From Levilactobacillus lanxiensis (GTDB taxonomy: Bacteria; Bacillota; Bacilli; Lactobacillales; Lactobacillaceae), in assembly GCF_016861655.1 (NCBI RefSeq), contig NZ_BOLN01000002.1, positions 1-64,000 of the forward strand: 64,000 nt of DNA, given 5' to 3'. A model generated the notes under the pieces. The model worked only from the letters and a program-made list of their open reading frames with translations. It was not told the origin of the DNA and ran no database searches. The position numbers and the translations under genes were made by a program. Position 1 is the stretch's first letter. Each line of letters opens with the position of its first letter. Below are positions 53,725 to 62,495 of this stretch, in pieces.

Positions 53725-55353
53725 TTACTTAGCGATGTAGGCCTTGCTGAAGTCCCAGTTGGAACTAACTGGGAAGTAAGTGACGCCCTTAACCTTTGAC
53801 TTAACCAATTGTGGCTTGCCACTCTGGTAAACCGGAATGATCCCTTGGTCCTTCAACAGAACCTTTTGGGCATCAATCAGATTTTGCCACCGGGCAGCCG
53901 GCTTGTTGGCGTTGGTCGTCGTAGCTTCCTTGACCAGCTTGTCGTAAGTCTTGTTAGACCATTTCCCATTGTTGTAGGAATTGTCGGACGTGAACAGAGA
54001 CAGGTCGGTGATTGGGTCTGGGAAGTCAGCGCCCCAGAGCGTCACCACGGCGTCGAACTGGCCACTAGCAGAACGGGAAAGCCGCGTCTTGTATGGCAAA
54101 TTAGAGTTGGTGACCTTGAAGTTAGGCAGCTTCGACCATTGACTCTGAACGAATTCGGTCGTGCTCTTGCCTTCAGCGGTATCGTCGGCCATCAGGGTCA
54201 GTGAGTAACTCTTACGCCCAGTTTCCTTTAAGGCTTCGTTCCACAACTTCTTAGCCTTAGCCAGGTTGTGTTCGGTAGCGGCAGGAATCGTGCCCTCAGT
54301 CGCAAAGTCCTTGCCGTTGCGGATGGCCAGACCACTCGTGACAATCCCGGTTGCGACCTTTGACCCGTTGTCGAGCACTTTGTTCACAAATTGATTCCGG
54401 TTGATGACCAATGACAAGGCTTGACGCGCCTTCTTGTTCCGCATCATGGAATCCTTCTTCTCGTTGAGTTCCAGGTAAGCGACCCGGGAACTGTTCCGCG
54501 CATGGTATTCCTTGTTGTTCTTGTAGTTCTTCGGTTGTTGGCCACTCAGGTAAATGGCATCGAGCTTGCCACTCTGGTATTGGCTCAAAGCCGTTTGGGG
54601 ATCCTTAACGGCACTAAATTTGATGTGCTTAAGCTTAACGGACTTGGCATTCCAGTACTTCGTGTTCTTCGTCAGCGTCCAGTTGTCAGACGTCCCGGTC
54701 CAGTAGCTCAGCTTAAAGGCCCCGTTGTAGACGTTGTCTTGGGCGTTGGTGGCGTACTTCTTGCCGTATTTTTCCACGACGCTTTGGTTTTGTGGGAAGA
54801 ACGCGGTTTGGGCGACCAGCGTTGGGAAGTAGCTGACGGGATGAATCAAAGTCACTTGGACCTTGTAATCCCCGACGGCCTTGATGCCCAGCGTGGAAAC
54901 GGCCTTCTTGCCATTCATGATGGCGTTGGCGTTCTTCACGTCAGCGTAGAGGTAGGCGTATTGGGACCCCGTCTTCGGGTTGACTGTGCGTTGCCAGCCG
55001 TAAACGAAATCTTTGGCGGTTACTTTATCCCCGTTGCTCCAGTTGGATTTCCGGAGATTAAACGTGTAGGTCTTGCCGTCCTTAGACTTGCTGTAGCTCT
55101 TGGCGACGGCGGGATGCGTGGTACTATTCTTGCCAAACTTCAACAGACCCTCACCTGTGTTGTTCAGCGTTTCACCGGAAACGACGTCGGTTGCCAACGA
55201 ACTGTCCATGGTTGGTAACGCGGAACTTTCCATCCAGGTCAAGGTTTGATCCTTGGCTTGGCTACTGCTGCTAGAAGATGAACCACACGCGGCTAACGCA
55301 ATGGTGGTTAGCGCGGCGACCGTCCCTAACTTAATGACTGATTTAACTCTCAT
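53725..55353 (-). CDS. Second oligopeptide-binding lipoprotein (OppA paralogue)
   Basis: A 542-residue lipoprotein, the same length as OppA and similar throughout. Lipobox IALAAC with Cys23, then GEGLLKFGKNSTTHPAVAKS, WSNGDKVTAKDFVYGWQRTV and FPVSSNWDFSKAYIAK. It has no permease or ATPase of its own, so it probably feeds OppBCDF with a different peptide range. ATG at 55353 has GAGGGG 9 bases before; the frame continues to 55389. It has its own promoter with an operator-like inverted repeat. Confidence 0.94.
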   Translation of the reverse strand: MRVKSVIKLGTVAALTTIALAACGSSSSSSSQAKDQTLTWMESSALPTMDSSLATDVVSGETLNNTGEGLLKFGKNSTTHPAVAKSYSKSKDGKTYTFNLRKSNWSNGDKVTAKDFVYGWQRTVNPKTGSQYAYLYADVKNANAIMNGKKAVSTLGIKAVGDYKVQVTLIHPVSYFPTLVAQTAFFPQNQSVVEKYGKKYATNAQDNVYNGAFKLSYWTGTSDNWTLTKNTKYWNAKSVKLKHIKFSAVKDPQTALSQYQSGKLDAIYLSGQQPKNYKNNKEYHARNSSRVAYLELNEKKDSMMRNKKARQALSLVINRNQFVNKVLDNGSKVATGIVTSGLAIRNGKDFATEGTIPAATEHNLAKAKKLWNEALKETGRKSYSLTLMADDTAEGKSTTEFVQSQWSKLPNFKVTNSNLPYKTRLSRSASGQFDAVVTLWGADFPDPITDLSLFTSDNSYNNGKWSNKTYDKLVKEATTTNANKPAARWQNLIDAQKVLLKDQGIIPVYQSGKPQLVKSKVKGVTYFPVSSNWDFSKAYIAK

Positions 55354-55405
55354 AAAATCCGACCCCTCTAAGTTAGTATGCCTAAGCAACTTTGTTGATA
55401 AAGAC

Positions 55406-55451
55406 CACTATAAATTAAAATCAAATGAGAATCAATACCAAATTCTCATTT
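55406..55451 (-). promoter_or_regulatory. oppA2 promoter with inverted repeat
   Basis: Minus strand TTGATT-17-TATAGT. Overlapping the -35 is AAATGAGAAT-9-ATTCTCATTT (55423-55451), a perfect 10-bp inverted repeat. This suggests a dedicated repressor not shared with oppA. Confidence 0.65.
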
Positions 55452-55484
55452 TCGAGAGTTTCTGTTGGTCTTTGTCATCACCTT

Positions 55485-55660
55485 ACCGGGCGGTCAAAAT
55501 AGGCCGGAACGCGGTGGGCAGGACGCCGAAAGCCTGAGGAGCGGTCTTTCAGCTCGCTTTGAACCGCCAAGCCCGCGTTTCAAAGACGCCATTTAGTTTT
55601 CGGTGGTTCCCACCAAAAACTAAATCCCACGGCTGAGCCTATTTTGCCCGCCCTCACGGC
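55485..55660 (-). repeat. SIR element 15 (short type)
   Basis: Minus strand: GGCGGGCAAAATAGGCTCAG..., a TTTAGTTTTTGGTGG/CCACCGAAAACTAAA hairpin in place of the usual GTTGCCTTAG one, CTTTGAAACGCG/CGGTTCAAAG, and AAAGACCGCTCCTCAGGCTTT. Ends GCCTATTTTGACCGCCC. Confidence 0.82.
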
Positions 55661-55840
55661 TGACATAACACCAACCCAATAACGATTGTGGTGTTGCTTC
55701 TCAGAAATATGTAATTTCTAACTGTCTTTAGCGTTGGATTCATTCACCAGTGTGGTCACAAGTTATCTCAATGTTTCCAAATAATCCCCTCGCCTTCACA
55801 CCCGAAAAATTAGCAATCACACACCCAAACACCAGCCAGT

Positions 55841-56090
55841 GCCAATCCAGTGAAAATACACGATCAGTATAAGTGACCAGAGGCGAGCCAAGGTGACCAG
55901 CTGTGTCGATGGTCTTAGCTGAGGTTTCTCACTCAGCTTAGTCCATGGGACAACCTTTGAGACCGCCTCTCAGGCTCAAAGTTGAGGTGGAAGCCCGTCC
56001 CTCAGGCTGGAACCGGCCCCACAGCAGGGCGCCTTGAGCTCGCCGCCGGGAACGGACCTCAAACCGCCACCCGATTTTCACTAGTTTGGG
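55841..56090 (+). repeat. SIR element 16 (long type)
   Basis: CCAATCCAGTGAAAAT to ATTTTCACTAGTTTGG. Core GTGACCAGAGGCGAGCCAAGG, CAGCTGTGTCGATGG, CTGAG/CTCAG hairpin, CTTTGAG/CTCAAAG, CCCCACAGCAGGGC and CCGCCGGGAACG. It lies just before the hflX promoter. Confidence 0.88.
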
Positions 56091-56139
56091 ACAGTCGGAA
56101 GCCTAACAACGCTTAATTTTTCGGTGTTTGCAAAGGAAC

Positions 56140-56153
56140 ATGTTATACTCAAC
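56140..56153 (+). promoter_or_regulatory. hflX promoter
   Basis: Extended -10 ATGTTATACT with a weak -35. It lies about 30 bases before the hflX start. Confidence 0.5.
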
Positions 56154-56180
56154 GTATAGACTTTAAAGGAGGGTGATCTT

Positions 56181-57458
56181 TTGGAAGAAACCCCACGAAC
56201 ACCAGTCATCACGATTGGGTTGAACGCTGGTCAAGCCACGTTCGGCTACTCGATGACTGAACTGAAAAACTTGGTAGAGGCCAACAACATGACGGTCGCT
56301 GAAGAAGTTCAGCAGTCATTGCCAAAGCCAAATCCAGGGACTTACTTTGGGACTGGTAAGGTTGAGGAATTAGCGACGATTGTTGCGGACGATGGTGTCG
56401 ATACCATTGTCGTGAACGATGAGCTGTCCCCTAGCCAAATCCGGAACCTGGAGGCTGGCACCAAGGCCCGCATCATGGACCGGACCGGTTTAATCTTGGA
56501 AATCTTCGCTAACCGGGCACAATCCCGTGAAGCCAAGCTCCAAGTCCAACTCGCCATGCTGCAATACCAACTCCCTCGTTTGCACACCAGCGCTTCGCAA
56601 CGGCTGGACCAACAAACGGGTAGCGGTGGCGGCGGTGGGTTCACCAACCGTGGTGCCGGTGAATCGCAAACTGAAATGAGTCGGCGGACCATTCAACGGT
56701 CGATTAACCACGTCAACCATGAACTGAAGGAAATCAACCAGGCAGCCGCCACACAACGGCAACAGCGGGAACGGAATGAACTCCCTTCCGTTGCGCTGGT
56801 CGGTTACACCAACGCCGGCAAGTCCACATTGATGAACGCCCTGGTTCGTGAATTTGGTAAGAGCGAAGAAAAACAGGTCTTCGTGAAGAACATGCTGTTC
56901 GCCACGCTGGACACCAGCGTTCGTCAGCTGACCTTCCCCGACCAAAAGAAGATGCTGCTGAGTGATACCGTTGGGTTTGTGAGCCAACTCCCTACCCAAC
57001 TGGTCAAAGCCTTCCGTTCCACGTTAGCCGAAGCTGCCAACGCTGACCTATTGATTCAGGTCGTTGACTATGCTGACCCGAACAAGGAATCAATGATGGC
57101 CACCACGGAACAGACGCTGCAAGACATCGGCGTCACCGACGTGCCAATGATCACCGTCTTCAACAAGGCCGACCTGACGGAAGCCCACTACCCGAACCGC
57201 GTAGGTGACCAACTCATCCTGTCAGCCAAGGACCCGGCGTCCATCGATGCCCTGGTTACGGCCATCAAGGAAAAGGTCTTCCACAACTACGTAACGGCCA
57301 ACTTCCTGGTCCCATTCGCGGACGGTGAGGTCGTCGCCTACATGAACGACCACGCCAACGTCTTGGACACCAACTACGAAGCAGAAGGCACGGCCCTGAA
57401 GGTTGAACTTCAAGAAGCCGACTTCGACCGCTTCAAAAAATACGTTGTCACCGAATAA
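56181..57458 (+). CDS. hflX: Ribosome-associated GTPase HflX
   Basis: A 425-residue GTPase that splits stalled or hibernating ribosomes under stress. N-terminal HflX domain (GTYFGTGKVEELATIV, VVNDELSPSQIRNLE, VMDRTGLILEIFANRAQSRE-like), a glycine-rich linker (GSGGGGGFTNRGAGESQTEM), a coiled-coil arm (residues 165-195) and the G domain with VALVGYTNAGKSTLMNAL, DTVGFVSQLP and FNKADL. The start is a TTG with AAGGAGG 8 bases before. Terminator follows. Confidence 0.95.
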   Translation: MEETPRTPVITIGLNAGQATFGYSMTELKNLVEANNMTVAEEVQQSLPKPNPGTYFGTGKVEELATIVADDGVDTIVVNDELSPSQIRNLEAGTKARIMDRTGLILEIFANRAQSREAKLQVQLAMLQYQLPRLHTSASQRLDQQTGSGGGGGFTNRGAGESQTEMSRRTIQRSINHVNHELKEINQAAATQRQQRERNELPSVALVGYTNAGKSTLMNALVREFGKSEEKQVFVKNMLFATLDTSVRQLTFPDQKKMLLSDTVGFVSQLPTQLVKAFRSTLAEAANADLLIQVVDYADPNKESMMATTEQTLQDIGVTDVPMITVFNKADLTEAHYPNRVGDQLILSAKDPASIDALVTAIKEKVFHNYVTANFLVPFADGEVVAYMNDHANVLDTNYEAEGTALKVELQEADFDRFKKYVVTE

Positions 57459-57469
57459 TTTGCACACCA

Positions 57470-57508
57470 AAGGCATCCCCCGACAAATAGTCAGGCGGAT
57501 GTCTTTTT
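57470..57508 (+). terminator. hflX terminator
   Basis: GGCATCCCCC with the GGCGGATGTC side, then TTTTTG. Imperfect stem. Confidence 0.6.
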
Positions 57509-57593
57509 GTTTACGATAAATGAAAAGAGCCCACCCACGCCAGTTCCAACGAACTGAAGTGAGTGAACTCAATTTACGTCTAAATATAACTAA

Positions 57594-57851
57594 ACCAATC
57601 AAATACCAAAACCAAGGCAACCGCCACCGGACAAACGACCAGCGCAGTCCGGGCTAAACAAGTGTCAGCCGCAGGGCTGGGAAAACTGGGCCGGTCGTGG
57701 GAGTGACCAGAGGCGAGCCAAGGTGCCCGGCTGTGTCGATGGACTTAACCATCTTACAAATTCACACAACCAAATACCTAAGCACAGACAACGGCCACCT
57801 GAACAAACGACCAGCGTAGTCCGGGCTAAACAAGTGTCAGCCGCAGGGCTG
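57594..57851 (+). repeat. Direct duplication carrying SIR heads
   Basis: About 80 bases (CCAAATACC, ACAAACGACCAGCG, GTCCGGGCTAAACAAGTGTC, then the SIR left end) occur at 57598-57680 and again at 57771-57852, with several differences. The first copy leads into a truncated SIR, the second into a complete one. Confidence 0.8.
57668..57752 (+). repeat. SIR element 17 (truncated)
   Basis: Left end GCCGCAGGGCTGGGAAAACT, then GTGACCAGAGGCGAGCC and GGCTGTGTCGATGG; it stops abruptly after CTTAACC. The 3' two thirds are gone. Confidence 0.8.
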
Positions 57852-58015
57852 GTGAAAATGGGCTCAGCCGTGGGAGTTGCCTTAGCGGGTTTCCCGCTTA
57901 GGCAACTGCTATCTTTGAGACTCGGTTCTTGAGGCTCAAAGTAAGTCTGGAGACCGCCTTTCGGCTCCAGACGTGCGCCCACAGCGCCACGGCCCATTTT
58001 CACCAGCCCGGAGGC
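57840..58015 (+). repeat. SIR element 18 (short type, complete)
   Basis: GCCGCAGGGCTGGTGAAAAT to ATTTTCACCAGCCCGGAGGC with perfect 17-bp arms GGCTGGTGAAAATGGGC/GCCCATTTTCACCAGCC. Inner hairpins GTTGCCTTAGCGGG/CCCGCTTAGGCAAC, CTTTGAG/CTCAAAG and GTCTGGAGACC/GGCTCCAGAC. It lies 32 bases from the glnP-like stop; no normal terminator is seen there. Confidence 0.92.
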
Positions 58016-58047
58016 GCTGCAACAACACACAAGTTTAGCCCAAAAGA

Positions 58048-58704
58048 CTAAGCTTGGCGTTTTTCCAGGTAACGAGCGAGGACGGAAAGGCAGTAGCAGA
58101 CCACAAAGTACATCAAAGCAATCGCCACGAACATCGGAATGATGTAGTTGGTGTTTTGCCCATAAATAATCTGTGACCGGTACAGCATTTCCGGCAAGAG
58201 AATGATGGTTGCCAGTGACGTGTCCTTGACCAGTGAGATAAATTGACTCACGATGGCGGGAATCATCTTGACCATGGCTTGGGGCAAGACAATGTGCCAC
58301 AGCCCTTGCCAGTAGGTTAACCCGTTGGCGCGGGCCCCTTCCATCTGGCCGGGGTCGACCGCTTGAATCCCGGAGCGGACAATTTCTGCCAGCATGGTGG
58401 ATTCAAAGATGGTCATGGCGAGAATGGCCGCTGGAATAATTTCTGGCTTGACCCCCAGGTTAGGTAACCCGAAGTAGGTGAAGAACAGAATTAAGATCAA
58501 CGGTAAATTCCGAATGATATCGATGATAAAGCCGACGATAGCTGAAAAATACTTAATTTTTACGTAGCGGATGATCCCAAGAATCGAGCCAATAATGAAA
58601 CTCCCAATGATGGACACCACGGAAACCAGAATCGTGATTCCCAGTCCACCAAACAGGTAGCGTAAGTTATCTGGGGAGTAGGCGTCAATAAAGTTTTGTA
58701 ACAT
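58048..58704 (-). CDS. glnP: Amino acid ABC transporter permease (GlnP-type), second
   Basis: A 218-residue permease of the polar amino acid family (HisM/GlnP). Five or so segments; IIRNLPLILILFFTYFGLPN is the family motif and GARANGLTYWQGLWHIVLPQ the ATPase-docking EAA loop. It pairs with the permease at 58721-59359. It is the last gene of the glnQ-H-M-P unit. Confidence 0.93.
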   Translation of the reverse strand: MLQNFIDAYSPDNLRYLFGGLGITILVSVVSIIGSFIIGSILGIIRYVKIKYFSAIVGFIIDIIRNLPLILILFFTYFGLPNLGVKPEIIPAAILAMTIFESTMLAEIVRSGIQAVDPGQMEGARANGLTYWQGLWHIVLPQAMVKMIPAIVSQFISLVKDTSLATIILLPEMLYRSQIIYGQNTNYIIPMFVAIALMYFVVCYCLSVLARYLEKRQA

Positions 58705-58720
58705 AATTTATTCTCCTCCC

Positions 58721-59359
58721 CTAAGCTAACCGTTTTTCTAAGTAACGCATGTAGTAACTGATTGGCATCGTGATGACCAGGTAGAGAACCCCGACCGCGG
58801 AGTAAGCCGCAATGGTTTCCAGTGAACTGGACGCGATGACGTTCCCTTGGTACATCAGGTCAAAGCCACCCACGAAGGCTAACGTTGAGGAGTTCTTGAC
58901 CAGGTTCACGAATTGGTTGCCCAGTGGCGGAATGACGTACCGAAAGGCTTGGGGCAAGATGATGAACCGCATGGCCTGCCAGAAGGATAATCCGTTCGCA
59001 CGGGCCCCTTCCATTTGGCCAGGGTCAACGGACTGAATCCCAGCCCGTACCGTTTCGGCGATAAAGGCGGACGTGTAGAGCGTCAACCCAATCGTCCCGG
59101 CGGTAAACCCGTTCATCTTGACGACGTACAGCGGAAAGACCACGTAGAAGAACATGGTGATAACCAGCAAAGGAATGTTCCGGAAAATTTCGATGTAGAC
59201 CCGGGCCACGCCGCGGGCAAACTTACTTGGTGATTCTTCTAGTAAAGCGAAGAGCGTTCCCAAAATCAAACTGAAGATCAAGGCGAGCACACTGCACAGC
59301 AACGTCTGCCCTAACCCGTACAGGAGGGTGCCTCCGTAATTTGCAAAGATATGAATCAT
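58721..59359 (-). CDS. Amino acid ABC transporter permease (GlnM-type), first
   Basis: A 212-residue permease, paralogue of its neighbour. Family motif IEIFRNIPLLVITMFFYVVF and docking loop GARANGLSFWQAMRFIILPQ. Its ATG overlaps the stop codon of the binding-protein gene (ATGA), so translation is coupled. The two permeases probably form a heterodimer. Confidence 0.93.
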   Translation of the reverse strand: MIHIFANYGGTLLYGLGQTLLCSVLALIFSLILGTLFALLEESPSKFARGVARVYIEIFRNIPLLVITMFFYVVFPLYVVKMNGFTAGTIGLTLYTSAFIAETVRAGIQSVDPGQMEGARANGLSFWQAMRFIILPQAFRYVIPPLGNQFVNLVKNSSTLAFVGGFDLMYQGNVIASSSLETIAAYSAVGVLYLVITMPISYYMRYLEKRLA

Positions 59360-60192
59360 TCTTTAGCCGCCTCCTTGTAGTCAAAGCCCTTCACGTTGTG
59401 GAACCACTTGTGCAGGAGTTTGTTATAAGTGCCATTGGCCCGTAACTCGGTCAAAGCCTGGTTCGTGGCGTTTCTAAACGGCATCTGGCCCTTGTCCATG
59501 GCGATCCCGTAAGGTTCGGACACGAACGTTCCCCCGGTGACTTCATAACCCGGGTTTTGAACCGACATCCCGTATAAAATACCGTTATCGGTGGTCAGCG
59601 CTTGGCCTTGACCGGACTTCAATGCCGTCATGGCTTGGGCGTAGTCGGTCAATTGCAAGACCTTCGCGTCAGGCGCGACCTTGGCCACGTTTTCCACGGA
59701 GTCAGAACCAACGACCCCGAGGACCGTGCCCTTTTGCTTGTTTAAATCTTTAACGTTTTTAATGGAACTGCCCTTCTTGACCAGTAACGATTGACCGGCA
59801 AAAAAGTACGTGTTAGAAAAGGTGACTTGCTTGCGCCGTTCTGGCGTGTTGGTCATGGTGGCGATGATGGCGTCGATGTTCCCGTTCTTTAACATGGGCA
59901 TCCGCGTTGAACTCGTCACTTGAATGAACTTGGCCTTGGCATCCTTGCCAAGCATCTGCTTGGTCAGTGCCGTCGCCAGGTCCACTTCGAACCCTTTGAT
60001 CTTCCCGTCTTTGGTATCTAGCAACCCGAACAACCGGGTATCCGCCTTGACACCCCAAGTAATCGTCTTGGATTGTTGGTCGGTCTTGTACACGTTCCGT
60101 GCGGACAACGGCTTGCTGCCACACGCACTAATCACGACCGTCAAGGCAACCAGGGAGAACAGCAGGCCCAAACTGCGAATTAATTTTTTCAT
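59356..60192 (-). CDS. glnH: Amino acid (glutamine/glutamate-type) binding lipoprotein
   Basis: A 278-residue family 3 solute-binding lipoprotein. Lipobox VISAC with Cys24. ITWGVKADTRLFGLLDTKDG, IKGFEVDLATALTKQMLG and DAIIATMTNTPERRKQVTFS are the fold signatures; the TPERR arginine binds the amino acid carboxylate. The exact amino acid is not determined; glutamine, glutamate or aspartate are likely. Confidence 0.92.
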   Translation of the reverse strand: MKKLIRSLGLLFSLVALTVVISACGSKPLSARNVYKTDQQSKTITWGVKADTRLFGLLDTKDGKIKGFEVDLATALTKQMLGKDAKAKFIQVTSSTRMPMLKNGNIDAIIATMTNTPERRKQVTFSNTYFFAGQSLLVKKGSSIKNVKDLNKQKGTVLGVVGSDSVENVAKVAPDAKVLQLTDYAQAMTALKSGQGQALTTDNGILYGMSVQNPGYEVTGGTFVSEPYGIAMDKGQMPFRNATNQALTELRANGTYNKLLHKWFHNVKGFDYKEAAKE

Positions 60193-60212
60193 AGTGAGCG
60201 TTCCTCCCCGTT

Positions 60213-60953
60213 TTAGTGTGTCAAAATCTTGCTTAAGAATTGGCGAGCCCGTTCGTTGGTTGGTTGGCCGTCGAAGAAGGTTTCCTTAGAGTCGTCTTCC
60301 AAAATCCGGCCGTCAGCCATGAAGATTACCCGGTTGGCCACTTCACGCGCGAAGCCCATTTCGTGGGTCACGACTAGCGACGTCATACTGGAGTCCCGGG
60401 CGATGGTCTTCATAACGTTCAGCACATCGTCGATCATTTCAGGGTCCAAGGCACTGGTTGGTTCGTCAAACAAGAGGCACTTCGGCTTCATGGCTAACGA
60501 CCGCGCAATGGCGATTCGTTGTTGTTGCCCCCCAGAAAGTTGGGATGGCATCTTGGGTGCTTGGTCGGCTAACCCAACGCGGTCGAGCATTTCCATGGCG
60601 ACCTTCTTGTTTTCCTCTTCGCCCCGGTGTAACACGATTCGGGGTGACAACATGATGTTTTCCAGAATCGTCTTGTTGGCGTAGAGGTTAAAGTGTTGGA
60701 ACACCATCCCCACGTTCTTTCGAATCCGGTTCATATCCGTCTTCGGATTGGCCAAATCTTGGCCGTTAACGATCAATTGGCCATCGCGAATCTGTTCCAG
60801 CCCATTGACGGTCCGAATCAGGGTTGATTTCCCGGAACCAGAAGGCCCGATTAAAACAACCGTTTCCCCGGCTTCAATCGTTAAATTAATGTTATGCAGC
60901 GCGTGAAAATCGCCGTAGTACTTTTCCACGTTGTGAAATTCGATCATTGACAT
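60213..60953 (-). CDS. glnQ: Amino acid ABC transporter ATPase (GlnQ-type)
   Basis: A 246-residue ATPase. Walker A LIGPSGSGKSTLIRTVNGLE, signature LSGGQQQRIAIARSLAM, Walker B CLLFDEPTSALDPEMI and switch His in VTHEMGFAREVANRVIFM. First gene of the unit. ATG at 60953 has GGAGGG 8 bases before; a longer frame to 60968 lacks this. Confidence 0.95.
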   Translation of the reverse strand: MSMIEFHNVEKYYGDFHALHNINLTIEAGETVVLIGPSGSGKSTLIRTVNGLEQIRDGQLIVNGQDLANPKTDMNRIRKNVGMVFQHFNLYANKTILENIMLSPRIVLHRGEEENKKVAMEMLDRVGLADQAPKMPSQLSGGQQQRIAIARSLAMKPKCLLFDEPTSALDPEMIDDVLNVMKTIARDSSMTSLVVTHEMGFAREVANRVIFMADGRILEDDSKETFFDGQPTNERARQFLSKILTH

Positions 60954-61050
60954 AAGTATTCCCTCCACTAGTGATTTGTTTGCCGTGCTTGCGGCGGACT
61001 AGCGCCTCATCCAATCCCTTGAGACCAGATTTTTACAGTGTCTAATGTAA

Positions 61051-61079
61051 AGTTTAAACCAAAAAATTTACCCGGTCAA
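61051..61079 (-). promoter_or_regulatory. glnQ promoter
   Basis: Minus strand TTGACC, 17 bases, TAAACT. It lies about 100 bases before the glnQ start. Confidence 0.5.
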
Positions 61080-61243
61080 AGTAAACCACTCCAGGTTACC
61101 CACCCCTACTGACCGTTTGGGGGTTCAAAGATTAGATGTACCACGGGTCCAGTCTGCTTTCAAAAATATTTCACGCTTGTGATTCCCATGAGGAAGCGGC
61201 GAGAGCGTTTTCGGGCTCGGTTCATGACATCCCCTGTCACCTA

Positions 61244-61373
61244 GCCAGATTGGTGAAAATGAGGAGCGCGCCTTGGTTTTCGTTCCCGGCGGTGGGCTCA
61301 AGCTGGCCTGCTTGGCCCACCTCTGGTCACTAACATGGCTTAATCATTTTAACCAATTGCTCACTGCTCTGGC
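61244..61373 (-). repeat. SIR element 19 (internally deleted)
   Basis: Outer arms AATTGGTTAAAATGATTAAG (minus-strand reading) and the GTGAAAATGAGG side pair partly. It keeps GTGACCAGAGG, GGGCCAAGCAGGCCAGCTTGAG and CCGCCGGGAACG, but the three central hairpins are gone. Confidence 0.75.
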
Positions 61374-61433
61374 TAACACTATCCTGATTATCCCTTCCGT
61401 AGTTGCCACGCCTGTGTCACTTTGCTCACCACA

Positions 61434-61474
61434 CAAAAAAATCAACCTGCCCTGTCTGGGTGGTTGATTTTTTC
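61434..61474 (-). terminator. Bidirectional terminator
   Basis: AAAAAATCAACC pairs with GGTTGATTTTTT, with inner CCC/GGG. It ends the minus-strand membrane protein gene at 61507. Confidence 0.88.
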
Positions 61475-61506
61475 TGAGTCATTTTTAGTTTTGCCGGTCA
61501 CCTAAC

Positions 61507-62475
61507 TTAATGATGGTACCGGGACGTTCTGGTCATTGGTTCATCGTCGTTGTTAGTCGCCGTCGGCTGGTCATTGTCATAACGGGCGCGGCGACTGGTG
61601 GTCGTCTGTGTTGGCGTCGTGGTGGTTTGACCGTAGCCCCGGTCGTAGGTGTTCGTCGTAGATTGGTCACTGTGCTTGTAGGCCAGTTGGACCGCCACTT
61701 GGAAGTCACCCGGTTGCTCGATCAGTGACGTGCGGCCTAAGACCTTGAAGGGTCCGCCGACCAGCGTGGCGTTGGCTAAATACAGTTCGAACTGATCACG
61801 CACATCGGCCACATTTTGTAGACCGACCGTGCTGACCACCCCGACCCGTTGCTTCTCTGCTTGGTTGATGCCAGCGTAGACGACCAGTTGGTTGCCTTCC
61901 GTTTGCATATCAAAGTAGGGAATCAGGGTGCCAGGGCCAGACGCGTAAACGGGCTTGCCGTTCTGGCGTGTCTGTTCCATGATTTCACGGTCGCCCAACC
62001 CGGAGTAATCCAGCTGTAAGAGCTGATTCTGTTGGAGTTGCGTGGCGAGGTTTTGCACGTTGCGCGCATCCATCCCGCTCATGGTCAGCTTCCCGGGGAG
62101 AATCTTCTTTTCATCAAAGTAGCCGTTGGCCGGAATGTTTCGCCCGCCACGGACCGCCGTCTTGGCAGCGTCCTCTTCGGCTTCCTTGGGCTTCATGTGT
62201 AGCATCTTTTCGATCTTAGGCGAGATGTCGAACGGGGCCTTCTTCTCGGTAAAATAATAGATGGTGTTCAGGTAGACAAAGTACAAGAGAATGATGGCTA
62301 CCAGTAAGATCAGTAAGCCCCAGAATGGATGGCCGTTTTGCAGGTAACGAACCGCGATGTAGAACAGGTAGAGGTCACCCAACGCACCAATGATCACGTA
62401 GATGCGGTTTTTAATTTTAGCGTTGACGTTGATGTAGCCTAAATAATGGTTGACCATATCAAGGAAACTAAGCAT
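61507..62475 (-). CDS. Membrane protein of unknown function
   Basis: A 322-residue protein. Two membrane segments near the N-terminus (IKNRIYVIIGALGDLYLFYI, FWGLLILLVAIILLYFVYLN), a charged linker, a soluble domain at about 110-265 (FDEKKILPGKLTMSGMDARN, GTLIPYFDMQTEGNQLVVYA) and a disordered Thr/Gln-rich tail. No enzymatic motif is seen. It is the kind of lactobacillar hypothetical protein that is well kept but not characterised. The gene upstream starts its stop only 20 bases away, so the two share a transcript. Confidence 0.75.
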   Translation of the reverse strand: MLSFLDMVNHYLGYINVNAKIKNRIYVIIGALGDLYLFYIAVRYLQNGHPFWGLLILLVAIILLYFVYLNTIYYFTEKKAPFDISPKIEKMLHMKPKEAEEDAAKTAVRGGRNIPANGYFDEKKILPGKLTMSGMDARNVQNLATQLQQNQLLQLDYSGLGDREIMEQTRQNGKPVYASGPGTLIPYFDMQTEGNQLVVYAGINQAEKQRVGVVSTVGLQNVADVRDQFELYLANATLVGGPFKVLGRTSLIEQPGDFQVAVQLAYKHSDQSTTNTYDRGYGQTTTTPTQTTTSRRARYDNDQPTATNNDDEPMTRTSRYHH

Positions 62476-62495
62476 TATCGGTCCCCCTTCCTTCG

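Noticed and set aside
54421-55218. 265-codon plus-strand ORF
   Set aside because: It is entirely antisense to the second oppA gene, which has lipobox, family motifs and a good start.
57840-58015. SIR elements as ordinary Rho-independent terminators
   Set aside because: They have large stems but no U-run, occur in both orientations, and many genes beside them have separate terminators.
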